A stretch of DNA of 16,317 nucleotides from Methanothrix sp. (GTDB lineage: Archaea > Halobacteriota > Methanosarcinia > Methanotrichales > Methanotrichaceae). This document shows, piece after piece, positions 1-6,735 of this stretch. Both the position numbers and the translations under genes were made by a program. The notes under the pieces were generated by a model. The model was given only the letters and a program-made list of their open reading frames with translations, did not search any database and was not told the origin of the DNA. Position 1 is the stretch's first letter; each line of letters begins with the position of its first letter. The stretch lies in the NCBI GenBank assembly GCA_028688175.1, contig JAQTYS010000028.1:1-16317 (forward strand). Reading direction: 5' to 3'.

Positions 1-16
1 CCCCGAAAAACCCGAT

Positions 17-1117
17 ATGCTCCTCTGGGAGGAGACGCTCTTCAAAGACAGGGATCTGTTCGAGTTAGATCACCTGCCCGAGCACTTCCTGCACCGGGAA
101 GATCAGATGAACAGCCTCAAATTCTGCATCCGTCCCGCTTTGCAGGGGGGCCGTCCCGTCAACGCTCTTTGCCTGGGCCCGCCAGGCACAGGCAAGACCA
201 CGGCTCTTTTCAAGCTCTTTGAGGAGATCGAGGAGCATTCCACCAAGGTCATTCCGGTTCATGTTAACTGCCAGATGGACTCCACCCGGTATTCGGTATT
301 TTATCAGATCTACAAGAAGGTCTTCGACCATGCCCCTCCATCCAGCGGCATATCCTTCAAACGCATCTTCGAGAAGATAGCTGCAGCCGCAGCCGACCAG
401 GATAAGGTGCTGGTGGTAGCCCTGGACGATATTAATTATCTATTTCACGAAAAAGAGGTGGATCATGTCTTATACTCTCTTCTGCGGGCTCACGAGACCT
501 GTCCTGGGGCCAGGATGGGTGTGATCGGAGTTATGAGCGAGCTGGCCTTGAACTATGTTCTCGATCCGCGTGTGGTCTCGGTTTTTCAGCCGGAAGAGAT
601 TATATTTCCTCTCTACACCCGATCAGAGATACGCGACATATTGGGCCGCCGGGCGCAGATGGGCTTTTATCCCGGAGTGATGGCCGATGATGTTCTGGAG
701 GCGGTGGTGGACTGCACAGAGAGGTCAGGAGACCTGCGGGTGGGTATCGACCTTCTCAAGAGGTCCGGCTTGTCCGCGGAAAAGCGCGCCTCAAAAAGGG
801 TCTCTCTGGTTGACGTGACAGGATCCTGCGATCGCTCCCGTCTGGTTCATCTCACCTTTGCCTTAAAATCCCTCAAAGACGATGAACTGGTAGTGCTGCG
901 ACTGGCTGCAGAGCAAAAAAGCTGGCGCGCGGGCGAACTGTTTGTTCGCTTTCATGAGCAGACTGATGCAGGATACACTCGTTTTCATGAGATTCTCAAT
1001 AAGCTTGATTCCATCCGACTGATAAACGCCGATTTTACGGGGGCGGGTGAACGGGGCCGAAGTCGCGTCATCAGCGTACGCTATGATCCTGAGGAGATCT
1101 TAAGCCGGCTGAAATAG
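17..1117 (+). CDS. Orc1/Cdc6-type replication initiation protein
   Basis: This is an archaeal origin-binding AAA+ ATPase that marks replication origins and helps load the MCM helicase. The Walker A motif GPPGTGKTT lies at residues 54-62, the Walker B segment VLVVALDDIN at 131-140, and a sensor-2-like GDLRVGIDLLKRSG at 238-251. The last 100 or so residues fit the winged-helix DNA-binding domain. At 366 residues it is slightly short for the family. The first ATG lies 17 nt from the window edge and the frame is open to that edge, so the true start may be upstream. The gene ends with TAG directly followed by TGA. Archaeal orc1 genes often sit beside an origin, but I see no origin-recognition-box array downstream; any origin would be upstream of the window. 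Confidence 0.9.
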   Translation: MLLWEETLFKDRDLFELDHLPEHFLHREDQMNSLKFCIRPALQGGRPVNALCLGPPGTGKTTALFKLFEEIEEHSTKVIPVHVNCQMDSTRYSVFYQIYKKVFDHAPPSSGISFKRIFEKIAAAAADQDKVLVVALDDINYLFHEKEVDHVLYSLLRAHETCPGARMGVIGVMSELALNYVLDPRVVSVFQPEEIIFPLYTRSEIRDILGRRAQMGFYPGVMADDVLEAVVDCTERSGDLRVGIDLLKRSGLSAEKRASKRVSLVDVTGSCDRSRLVHLTFALKSLKDDELVVLRLAAEQKSWRAGELFVRFHEQTDAGYTRFHEILNKLDSIRLINADFTGAGERGRSRVISVRYDPEEILSRLK

Positions 1118-1242
1118 TGATGTTTTTCCCTCTTATCATTTTCCTCTTATCATTATTGCAAAAGCCACCTATATTTATCGCTGCAATTAATTAGTGCTCT
1201 ATATAGATTCTATACACAAGGGCTTTAACCGGTTAATGTGTT
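1118..1242 (+). promoter_or_regulatory. orc1-pstC gap: direct repeats and putative pst promoter
   Basis: The gap starts with pyrimidine-rich DNA that could terminate orc1 transcription. It includes a perfect 12-bp direct repeat, CCTCTTATCATT, at 1129-1140 and 1143-1154. A TATA-like box, ATATTTATC, follows at 1171-1179, preceded by the BRE-like AAAGCCACCT. A start of transcription near 1200 would be expected. A second TATA-like string, CTATATAGATT, lies at 1198-1208. The repeats lie just upstream of the first box, where a phosphate-responsive regulator could bind. This is inference from position only. Confidence 0.4.
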
Positions 1243-2163
1243 TTGTCAGAGCATATGGATCGGCCGAGAATAAAGATGCCTCGCAAATATGGAGAGTTGT
1301 TCGTAGAGGCTCTGCTATTCGTGTCAGCCATTGCCTCTATCCTAATTATGCTTCTTATCTTCTATTTCCTGATTCATGAGAGCCTCCCTGCGTTTTCGAG
1401 TCTTGGCATCTTCTCTTTGTTATCCGGCTCGAAATGGCATCCTTCCGGCGATATTTATGGATTACTGCCAATTATCGCCGCCTCAATGATTATCACTCTT
1501 TTGGCCCTCTTTATAAATATCCTGATTGGTTTTCCTCTGGCCATTTACCTGGCAGAGCTGGCCGGGCCCAGGAGCAAGGCCATATTGAAACCGTCCATTG
1601 AACTTCTGGCGGGCGTCCCATCTATTGTATATGGTTTCTTAGGGGTTATAATTCTCGTAACCTACTTGCAGGATAGCTTTGATATGCTCACAGGCAGGTC
1701 GATCCTGGCGGGATCGATGCTTCTTGGGGTCATGTTCATTCCCCGCCTTACCACCATCTGCGAGGATTCTCTGCGAGCTGTGCCCTCAGAATTCAAGGAG
1801 GGCTCACTTGCGCTTGGGGCCAATCGCTGGCAGACTCTGAGAAATGTAACTATACCGGCAGCGTCATCAGGAATTACCGCCGCAATTCTTCTCAACATAG
1901 GAAGCATAATCGGGGAGACTATGGCTGTGCTCTTGGTGGTAGGAAACGTTGCCAGACTGGCCTCTCCTCCCTACGATATATTTGATCAGGGTGCATCTTT
2001 CACCTCGATCATAGCTGGTGAGATGGGCGAGGTGGCCAGAGGTTCAATGCATTACCATGTCCTTTTTGCTGTTGGATTCGTTCTTCTCATAGTAGTCACT
2101 CTATTCAGTCTGGTGGCAGATTATGCCCGGATTCGTATCCGACGAAAATTCGGAGGATACTAA
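1243..2163 (+). CDS. pstC: Phosphate ABC transporter permease PstC
   Basis: This is one of the two membrane subunits of the high-affinity phosphate importer, paired with PstA. The family motif WHPSGDIYGLLPIIAA lies at residues 65-80. Several membrane helices are visible (about 20-45, 74-104, 120-142, 153-168, 208-235 and 271-293). The cytoplasmic EAA-type loop that contacts the ATPase is at 174-207 and contains EGSLALGANRWQT. The length of 306 residues is normal. The open frame begins with TTG at 1243; an ATG at 1255 (residue 5) is an equally good start, and neither has a strong ribosome binding site. The stop codon abuts the pstA start. No pstS precedes it, which is unusual because the phosphate-binding protein normally heads the operon. 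Confidence 0.92.
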   Translation: MSEHMDRPRIKMPRKYGELFVEALLFVSAIASILIMLLIFYFLIHESLPAFSSLGIFSLLSGSKWHPSGDIYGLLPIIAASMIITLLALFINILIGFPLAIYLAELAGPRSKAILKPSIELLAGVPSIVYGFLGVIILVTYLQDSFDMLTGRSILAGSMLLGVMFIPRLTTICEDSLRAVPSEFKEGSLALGANRWQTLRNVTIPAASSGITAAILLNIGSIIGETMAVLLVVGNVARLASPPYDIFDQGASFTSIIAGEMGEVARGSMHYHVLFAVGFVLLIVVTLFSLVADYARIRIRRKFGGY

Positions 2164-3411
2164 ATGAAGATCAAGCCTGTTTTGTGGGCATCTCTTGCCA
2201 TATCGGTGTTCCTGTTCGTCACCTCTCTGGCATGCCTCATTCTTCAACCCAATCTGGAAAAGCTGGTGCCTATGTGGCAGGCCAGTCTTTTCGCAAGCAT
2301 TCTGCTGATTCTCGTATCTTATTCTCTCTCCAAATCCGTTTCCCTTAAGACTGCACATTTCCTGGCACTGGACATTCTCATCTGCTCAGCCATCCTCTTC
2401 CTGATGAATTCCGGGACCCTTCATGCCGGATTTGTCATCCGCCGGCCTCTTGGGGTGGGAGCATCCTTCGATTATGCTTTTATTCTTCCTCTTCTCATCT
2501 TTTTTGCCAGCTTGCTGTGCATAAAGGATGCTCTTAATATCATCTACGAATACAGCGCTCGGGGTCGAGAGGTCCTGGTTTTTCTGGCAGTCAAGCTCTC
2601 TGCGGTACTATCTCTCCTCTTGCTGGGTGGAATACTCTTCATAATAATCTATAAAGGAATTGGAGTTATAAGCTGGGATTTTTTAACTACTCCCCACAGA
2701 CGCCTGGGCCAGGCAGGCGGGATCAGCACTGCCATATTGGGCTCTTTATGGATGGTTTTAGGTGCTATGATCATATCTTCACCCCTGGGCATCGGTGCGG
2801 CTATCTATCTTCATGAATACTCCAAGAGCCAGAGGCTTAACCGTCTCATCACCATCGCCGTGAGTTGCCTAAACGGCGTTCCTTCGGTGGTCTTCGGCCT
2901 CTTTGGGCTGGCCTTTCTGGTGACATACTTCGGTGTGTCTCTCTTATCCGGCTCTATAATCCTGGGGCTCATAAATATCCCTACTATAATCCTGACCTGC
3001 CAGGAGGCCCTAAAGAGCGTCCCCAACTCTCTGCGGGAGGGAAGCATGGCTTTGGGGGCAACCAAGTGGCAGACTATAAGAAAGGTGGTCTTGCCCTCGG
3101 CCATGCCCGGCATACTTACAGGCGTGATCATTGGGGTGGCCAAGGCCTCTGGAGAGACGGCGCCTATCATGTGGACGGCAGTGACCTTTACAGCTACCCC
3201 TGTGCAGATGATTTACGGCGTGATCCCCAATGTATTTCAGCCGGTCAATAATCTGGATTACCATTTATTGAATCTGATCTACTTCCTGGGGGCATGGGAT
3301 GTCGAGGCCAGGGCCTGGGGTACGGCTCTGGTGCTCATTGCCTTGGTGCTGGGCACCAATATGCTGGCCATAGTAGTAAGAAATCATTATAGAAAAAAGA
3401 TATCCTGGTAG
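2164..3411 (+). CDS. pstA: Phosphate ABC transporter permease PstA with N-terminal membrane extension
   Basis: This is the second membrane subunit of the phosphate importer. The PstA core begins near residue 137 and contains GGISTAILGS (185-194), the LNGVPSVVFGLFG segment (236-248) and the EAA loop at 279-312 with EGSMALGATKWQT, followed by GVAKASGETAPIMWTA (324-339). At 415 residues it is about 130 longer than a usual PstA. The extra N-terminus holds four hydrophobic segments (about 5-27, 38-55, 63-82 and 104-120) that I do not recognise. The start is secure: ATG follows the pstC stop directly and GGAGG at 2152-2156 lies just upstream, inside the end of pstC. No pstB or phoU follows; the next gene is convergent, so the ATPase must be encoded elsewhere. 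Confidence 0.92.
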   Translation: MKIKPVLWASLAISVFLFVTSLACLILQPNLEKLVPMWQASLFASILLILVSYSLSKSVSLKTAHFLALDILICSAILFLMNSGTLHAGFVIRRPLGVGASFDYAFILPLLIFFASLLCIKDALNIIYEYSARGREVLVFLAVKLSAVLSLLLLGGILFIIIYKGIGVISWDFLTTPHRRLGQAGGISTAILGSLWMVLGAMIISSPLGIGAAIYLHEYSKSQRLNRLITIAVSCLNGVPSVVFGLFGLAFLVTYFGVSLLSGSIILGLINIPTIILTCQEALKSVPNSLREGSMALGATKWQTIRKVVLPSAMPGILTGVIIGVAKASGETAPIMWTAVTFTATPVQMIYGVIPNVFQPVNNLDYHLLNLIYFLGAWDVEARAWGTALVLIALVLGTNMLAIVVRNHYRKKISW

Positions 3412-3421
3412 GCCTGAAAAT

Positions 3422-3883
3422 TCATTTGAATGTGTGGATTATCCATTCTCGAATCTCGTCTCTAGTCCGCCGGAAGACCTTGAGCTGCTCTTCCTCCGAG
3501 CCGTCGTACTGTGCCGGGTCCTCAAAGCCTCTGTGAATGACTTCTCTTGCTCTGGGTGATTTGGACGCAGGCTCAAGGCGCGTGCTACAGATCGGGCAGG
3601 CCTGTTTTGCTCTGTCGCAGACCGTGACTGCCTTGTCAAATATTGTATCATAAAACTCTTCAGCTGATTTAGAGTATTGATCAGAGATGTCTATGCCGAT
3701 CTCTTTCATGACCAACACCGCACGGGGATCGACAAAAGTTGGCTTTGTTCCGGCACTGTGTGCATTGTATCTTTCGCCATAAATAGCTCTCAAGAGTCCT
3801 TCTGCCATTTGAGAGCGAGCCGAGTTATGGGTGCATAGAAAGAGAACTTCCTTCTTTCCCTGGATTTTTATGTTCATTATCAT
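3422..3883 (-). CDS. arsC: Arsenate reductase, thioredoxin-coupled type (LMW phosphatase fold)
   Basis: This is a cytoplasmic low-molecular-weight phosphatase-fold enzyme, predicted to reduce arsenate to arsenite. The P-loop CX5R motif is CTHNSAR at residues 17-23. A second cysteine pair, C89 and C96 (VTVCDRAKQACP), has the spacing of the redox cysteines in thioredoxin-linked ArsC; this separates it from plain tyrosine phosphatases. The acid loop is GFEDPA (119-124), with D122 as the likely general acid. The length of 153 residues is a little above the family norm. ATG at 3883 is used, with a second ATG two codons later. It is convergent with pstA, 10 bp apart. Because arsenate enters cells through phosphate importers, the pairing makes sense, although the two are transcribed separately. 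Confidence 0.85.
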   Translation of the reverse strand: MIMNIKIQGKKEVLFLCTHNSARSQMAEGLLRAIYGERYNAHSAGTKPTFVDPRAVLVMKEIGIDISDQYSKSAEEFYDTIFDKAVTVCDRAKQACPICSTRLEPASKSPRAREVIHRGFEDPAQYDGSEEEQLKVFRRTRDEIREWIIHTFK

Positions 3884-3930
3884 CCAGCCATTCGATGCAT
3901 TTATTTTGAAAATTTTTCAAAATTTTAATG
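3884..3930 (-). promoter_or_regulatory. Putative arsC promoter/operator with inverted repeat
   Basis: A perfect inverted repeat with 7-bp arms and a 1-nt centre, TTGAAAATTTTTCAA, spans 3906-3920 in a very AT-rich stretch. Its centre lies about 30 bp upstream of the arsC start codon, where the TATA/BRE element of a short-leader archaeal promoter would be. A repressor bound here could block transcription, for example an ArsR-family protein. The repeat is directly visible; the regulatory role is inferred. Confidence 0.35.
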
Positions 3931-4001
3931 CCTTGTAGTCGCATATCAAATACGTCCTTGGGAGCGGGGGAGGAAAGGCCTTGTCACATCAAATTGTTTC
4001 A

Positions 4002-4490
4002 TTAGCAGTGAACAAATCCTGGTTCCTTTCTTTCTCTAAAGGTCTCCATTACTTGGTTTAGCAGATCATGGATCTTTGGCAAATCATCGTTTCTAAGGTC
4101 GCGAATCATCAGCGGCAAGGCAAACATCACTGCGACATCCAGTTGCATTGGGTTAATTGGATTGCAGCTATGCAATGCCGTTATGGCATTTTTCCGAATC
4201 GCTGCAATGCAACACTCCATTGTTTTTATCTCATCGTCGCCTTCTTCAGATGTCTTGCCATTGCAGTTCATCTCCCAGGCGCTCACTACCGAGGTCATCA
4301 AATTGGCCTTTAAGTCCTCTGCGATATTAACAGTCTTCAATAGGTCCAGAATCAAGCCCAGTTTGAGTGATCTAATTTCGCCGATCCTGGTCACCAGCCC
4401 TTTTCTCTCCAAAATTGCCTCGTAGTACCCCAGAAGGCCAAGAAGGTTTTCGCCTTTTCGAGAATCCTCACATCCGATGATTTCAAACAT
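4002..4490 (-). CDS. Hypothetical protein, 162 residues
   Basis: I do not recognise this protein. It is predicted to be soluble and helical, with no signal peptide or clear membrane segment. It has a CC pair in MECCIAAIRKN and an acidic stretch around SEEGDDEIKT. A longer frame opens at an ATG at 4505, but the sequence just inside it is GGGAGGAAATAGG, a strong ribosome binding site for the ATG at 4490. I therefore take 4490 as the start. A TATA-like element (AATATAATAA, minus strand, about 4534-4543) lies about 45-55 bp upstream, giving a leader of about 25 nt. The gene reads in the same direction as arsC, but 118 bp and a separate candidate promoter lie between them. Confidence 0.65.
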   Translation of the reverse strand: MFEIIGCEDSRKGENLLGLLGYYEAILERKGLVTRIGEIRSLKLGLILDLLKTVNIAEDLKANLMTSVVSAWEMNCNGKTSEEGDDEIKTMECCIAAIRKNAITALHSCNPINPMQLDVAVMFALPLMIRDLRNDDLPKIHDLLNQVMETFRERKEPGFVHC

Positions 4491-4493
4491 CCT

Positions 4494-4547
4494 ATTTCCT
4501 CCCATGTCCTAATGTTTGCATATTAGACGAATATTATTATATTCCTG
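4494..4547 (-). promoter_or_regulatory. Promoter and ribosome binding site of the 162-residue hypothetical
   Basis: On the minus strand, a TATA-like AATATAATAA (about 4534-4543) preceded by purines is followed about 35 nt later by GGGAGG (about 4497-4502). That site ends 6-7 nt before the ATG at 4490. The ribosome binding site is what decides the start of this gene. Confidence 0.4.
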
Positions 4548-5075
4548 GATTGAATGCAATATTTCAAATCCGGAGATAAAGCGGTTGATGCTATTTGCAC
4601 TCATTTGAGTTCGTCCATATATCTCTTCGCCCATTAAAATATATATCTCTATTTCGTGAATATATTCTATATATTATTGATTGGTGCCGGCGATGTCCTC
4701 GAGGGAGGTAGAATGACACCACCAGCATCAACGAACCGTTTTTGTCATCGAAAAAATTTGTGAATTAATCCCTAGTTGATATGTCAGGATGGACTCGATG
4801 TTTAAGGAGCTGCTGCCATGAGCATGATTCTTGATTGCGATATTTCCAGACTTAGCATATAGATAGGTCATGGAGTAACCATTATTCTGTACACTCTGCT
4901 CCAAACTGAATGATTTCGCAGAGCGTTCTAAGATAAATAAAATGTATTTATAGAAAAAGATAATAAATTCGGTCATTTGCGATTTGACATTGTATATCAC
5001 ATATGATGATATATTGCCTAAATAGTGATCTATTTGTCTTACCTTCGTTTGTCGTTCTTCTAATACCTAAATTAC
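4548..5075. other. AT-rich gap with no convincing gene
   Basis: This stretch of more than 500 bp is strongly AT-rich and holds no protein I can support. Visible elements are a small inverted repeat, ACTCATTTGAGT, at 4599-4610, and several TATA-like runs at about 4634-4646 and 4660-4676. A 16-codon open frame is listed separately. A 90-codon minus-strand frame (4728-5000) has a GTG start with no ribosome binding site and no recognisable motif. The region may hold decayed genes or regulatory DNA. Confidence 0.4.
4713..4763 (+). CDS. Possible 16-codon micro-ORF with strong ribosome binding site
   Basis: The frame reads MTPPASTNRFCHRKNL and stops at TGA. GGGAGG at 4703-4708 lies 4 nt before the ATG, and TATA-like runs lie 40-75 bp upstream. 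The start signals look genuine but the product is tiny and unrecognised. It may be a leader peptide, a very small protein or the surviving 5' end of a lost gene. Confidence 0.2.
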   Translation: MTPPASTNRFCHRKNL

Positions 5076-5120
5076 AAAAGAAATATAAGGTGATAAATCC
5101 AACTAGTCAACATTTGAGGT
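5076..5120 (+). promoter_or_regulatory. Promoter and ribosome binding site of the exported protein gene
   Basis: A BRE/TATA-like string, AAAAGAAATATAAGG, spans 5076-5090, which predicts transcription starting near 5110. GAGGT at 5116-5120 lies 6 nt before the ATG at 5127 and supports that start. The leader would be short. Confidence 0.4.
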
Positions 5121-5126
5121 ATAGTC

Positions 5127-5693
5127 ATGAAGATATTCGCAGTTTTAGGAATGATATTCTTCCTGGCCGCAGTTTCTACCGCTTCTGCCGCCACAGAGAA
5201 GATATCTGCAGGGCCATTCGAGGTATCATTTGATCTCAATACCACGGAAAATCATACCGTGGAAGCTCTCGGGCCGGCAGAGACCAATGCTAGCACAAGC
5301 TATACGGTGATGATCGACTTTGTCGGCAAGAGCACCGTAGGAATCTACATATCGAAGGCCAATGAGGCAGAAGATGCCACGCTCCCATCATTGAAAAATT
5401 TACTGACAAGCAAACTCACAGATGATCCGGATGCATCCGTTGAGATAGGGACTATTGATGGAAAAGATGGGGTAATCGGCTTTGGTCTGCCCATTTACGA
5501 TGAGAACCTTCAGAAGATCGAGAACGAAACCAGCTTCGAGTATGTCTACTGGTTGGACAGCGAGAAATGCGAATGCGGCCCGGTCTACGTTGGCAAGACC
5601 CAGGTTCGTGTGGTCGGACCATGGACCTCGGAATGGGATGATGCCATTTCCAGGAGCCTCCTGGAAAGCCTGAAGATCACCGAGACTGCTTAA
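5127..5693 (+). CDS. Exported protein of unknown function, 188 residues
   Basis: The first 21-22 residues form a typical Sec signal peptide: MKIF, a hydrophobic core and ASA-A at the likely cleavage point. The mature part is acidic, beta-rich in appearance and has no membrane segment, so it is probably released or cell-surface associated. Several N-X-S/T sites (NTT, NHT, NAS, NET) are compatible with archaeal N-glycosylation. A CEC pair occurs near residue 150 (DSEKCECGP). I do not recognise the family. It stands alone, with its own promoter and a strong stem-loop about 45 nt after the stop, so it is probably monocistronic. Confidence 0.7.
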   Translation: MKIFAVLGMIFFLAAVSTASAATEKISAGPFEVSFDLNTTENHTVEALGPAETNASTSYTVMIDFVGKSTVGIYISKANEAEDATLPSLKNLLTSKLTDDPDASVEIGTIDGKDGVIGFGLPIYDENLQKIENETSFEYVYWLDSEKCECGPVYVGKTQVRVVGPWTSEWDDAISRSLLESLKITETA

Positions 5694-5736
5694 GTGCTAA
5701 GAGCAAGCGGGCTTTTGGTTTCGTGCGTGTTTGGCT

Positions 5737-5770
5737 ATGCGGCCCGCGGGGATGGGCCGCATCTATTTTC
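5737..5770 (+). terminator. Stem-loop after the exported protein gene
   Basis: Perfect 9-bp arms ATGCGGCCC (5737-5745) and GGGCCGCAT (5754-5762) enclose an 8-nt loop and are followed by CTATTTTC. The stem is GC-rich and lies 43 nt after the stop of the upstream gene. It resembles a terminator or an RNA 3'-end stabiliser. It also marks the outer border of the gatB remnant. Confidence 0.5.
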
Positions 5771-5782
5771 AAAAAAGTGACT

Positions 5783-5990
5783 TTAGGCCTTCTCCACTGT
5801 CTCCTTTACCAACCTGTGAACCTCTCCTGCATCAGCTTTGCCGCGCGTCTTCTTCATGACCAGGCCCAAAGTCCGGACGATCTCCTGAGGCGAGCCACCG
5901 TTCTTGTCCATCAGAGCACGTATGATCTGCACTGCTCCATCTTAGCAGATCTTCATCAGCAGGGATGCGATGTGCATGACCGCCTCGTCC
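5783..5990 (-). pseudogene. Remnant of a second gatB 3' end
   Basis: Read on the minus strand, 5941-5783 encodes 52 residues plus a TAA stop, and about 44 of the 52 match the C-terminal part of the intact GatB encoded at 9388-10803. The shared blocks begin DGAVQIIRAL, GGSPQEIV and VMKKTRGKADAGEVHRLVKE. Upstream, an in-frame TAA at 5942-5944 replaces the position of ITE, and weaker similarity continues to about 5990. Relative to GatB, 40 residues are missing exactly between two copies of a 7-bp repeat (AGGCCCA on the plus strand), so the frame is kept. No start or N-terminal domains remain, so it cannot make a functional subunit. It lies in the same orientation as gatB, with the accessory island between the two copies. 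Confidence 0.85.
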
Positions 5991-6002
5991 TCCATTTTTC
6001 TT

Positions 6003-6020
6003 CGTAAAGATTTATATCCC
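6003..6020 (+). promoter_or_regulatory. Putative promoter of the island's RM-like gene cluster
   Basis: CGTAAAGATTTATATCCC contains a TATA-like TTTATATC at 6011-6018. Its centre is about 22 bp from the ATG at 6036, the spacing expected for a leaderless archaeal transcript. It would drive the micro-ORF, hsdM remnant and DUF4062 gene as one unit. Confidence 0.35.
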
Positions 6021-6035
6021 ATCTCGTATTGTTCC

Positions 6036-6134
6036 ATGCAATCAGGAGGGAGTTCAACGACATCGGTAGCGCTTAATAACAGAGCCATTGACATCCGTGG
6101 GAACTCAGTCAGAGTCTACCGGTTGGAAGGATGA
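6036..6134 (+). CDS. Possible 32-residue leaderless micro-ORF ahead of hsdM
   Basis: The frame begins with ATG at 6036 and includes VALNNRAIDIRGNSVRVYRLE before the TGA at 6132-6134. That stop overlaps the first ATG of the hsdM frame (ATGA). The position, about 22 bp after a TATA-like box, suits leaderless translation coupled to hsdM. The residue pattern looks protein-like rather than random. I do not recognise it; it may be a small regulatory protein or the last piece of an otherwise lost upstream gene. Confidence 0.3.
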   Translation: MQSGGSSTTSVALNNRAIDIRGNSVRVYRLEG

Positions 6135-6136
6135 CG

Positions 6137-6735
6137 ATGACTGCTCAAAGCGATTGTGTCAAACCGTTCCCGCTCTCTGACCTTGAATCGCATCTCTGGG
6201 AAGCGGCCAATATCCTTCGAGGTCCGGTGGATGCAGCGGATTTTAAGACCTACGTCTTCCCGCTCCTCTTCTTAAAGAGCATCTCAGACACTCATAACGA
6301 GGAGTACCTTGCAGTCTTGAAAGAGTCCAACGGAGATCTTGAATTCGCTCAGTTCTCACAGAACTACAGGTTCAAGATACCAGAGAATGCTCGCTGGACT
6401 GATGTTCGGACAGTAACCTCCAATGTTGGGCAGGCGCTCCAGAAAGCGATGCGAAGCATAGAAAACGCAAATCCAAACACGCTTTATGGTATTTTCGGTG
6501 ATGCGCCGTGGACGAACCTGGCTTTTCTCGGGTCGCCATGCTTGAGGAGATACGAGCCCGGGAAGGAAATTTGAGCATTCCGCAATATGTTGTACCAGGA
6601 ACACCACGAGGCACAGATGGTGATACGGATGCAGACAATGGTGAGAGGAAGCTGGACATTGTGCTTGCCGACTGGCTGGAAAGCTCGCGTATCTTGCGAG
6701 AGGCGCTAGCTGCCATTATGACGGAGGAATCGTGA
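6137..6735 (+). pseudogene. hsdM (type I restriction-modification DNA methyltransferase), internally deleted
   Basis: The first 127 codons from ATG 6137 encode a good HsdM N-terminal helical domain (SDLESHLWEAANILRG, FKTYVFPLLFLKSISD, LYGIFGDAPWTN). The start at 6137 is chosen over 6131 because GGAAGG lies 6 nt upstream. After about 6515 this frame becomes nonsense and ends at TGA 6572-6574. Another frame then supplies the HsdM C-terminus from about 6508 (DEPGFSRVAMLEEIRAREGN, LSIPQYV) to TGA 6733-6735. The middle of the protein, including the SAM-binding region and NPPF/Y catalytic motif, is absent; about 300 codons are missing compared with normal HsdM length. The junction lies in or near TGGACGAAC, readable in both flanks. 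No hsdS or hsdR is present. The gene is inactive. Confidence 0.85.

Noticed and set aside
1118..1242. Replication origin next to orc1
   Set aside because: The gap is only 125 bp and shows no origin-recognition-box-like repeats with a G-rich end; the repeats present are short and pyrimidine-rich.
4728..5000. 90-codon minus-strand open frame in the AT-rich gap
   Set aside because: GTG start, no ribosome binding site or promoter, no recognisable motif, and composition typical of random AT-rich DNA.
5003..5233. 76-codon frame overlapping the exported protein start
   Set aside because: It overlaps, in another frame, a gene with a clear signal peptide and ribosome binding site.
5723..6007. 94-codon plus-strand open frame
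   Set aside because: It is the antisense shadow of the gatB remnant; the minus strand carries the recognisable GatB sequence.
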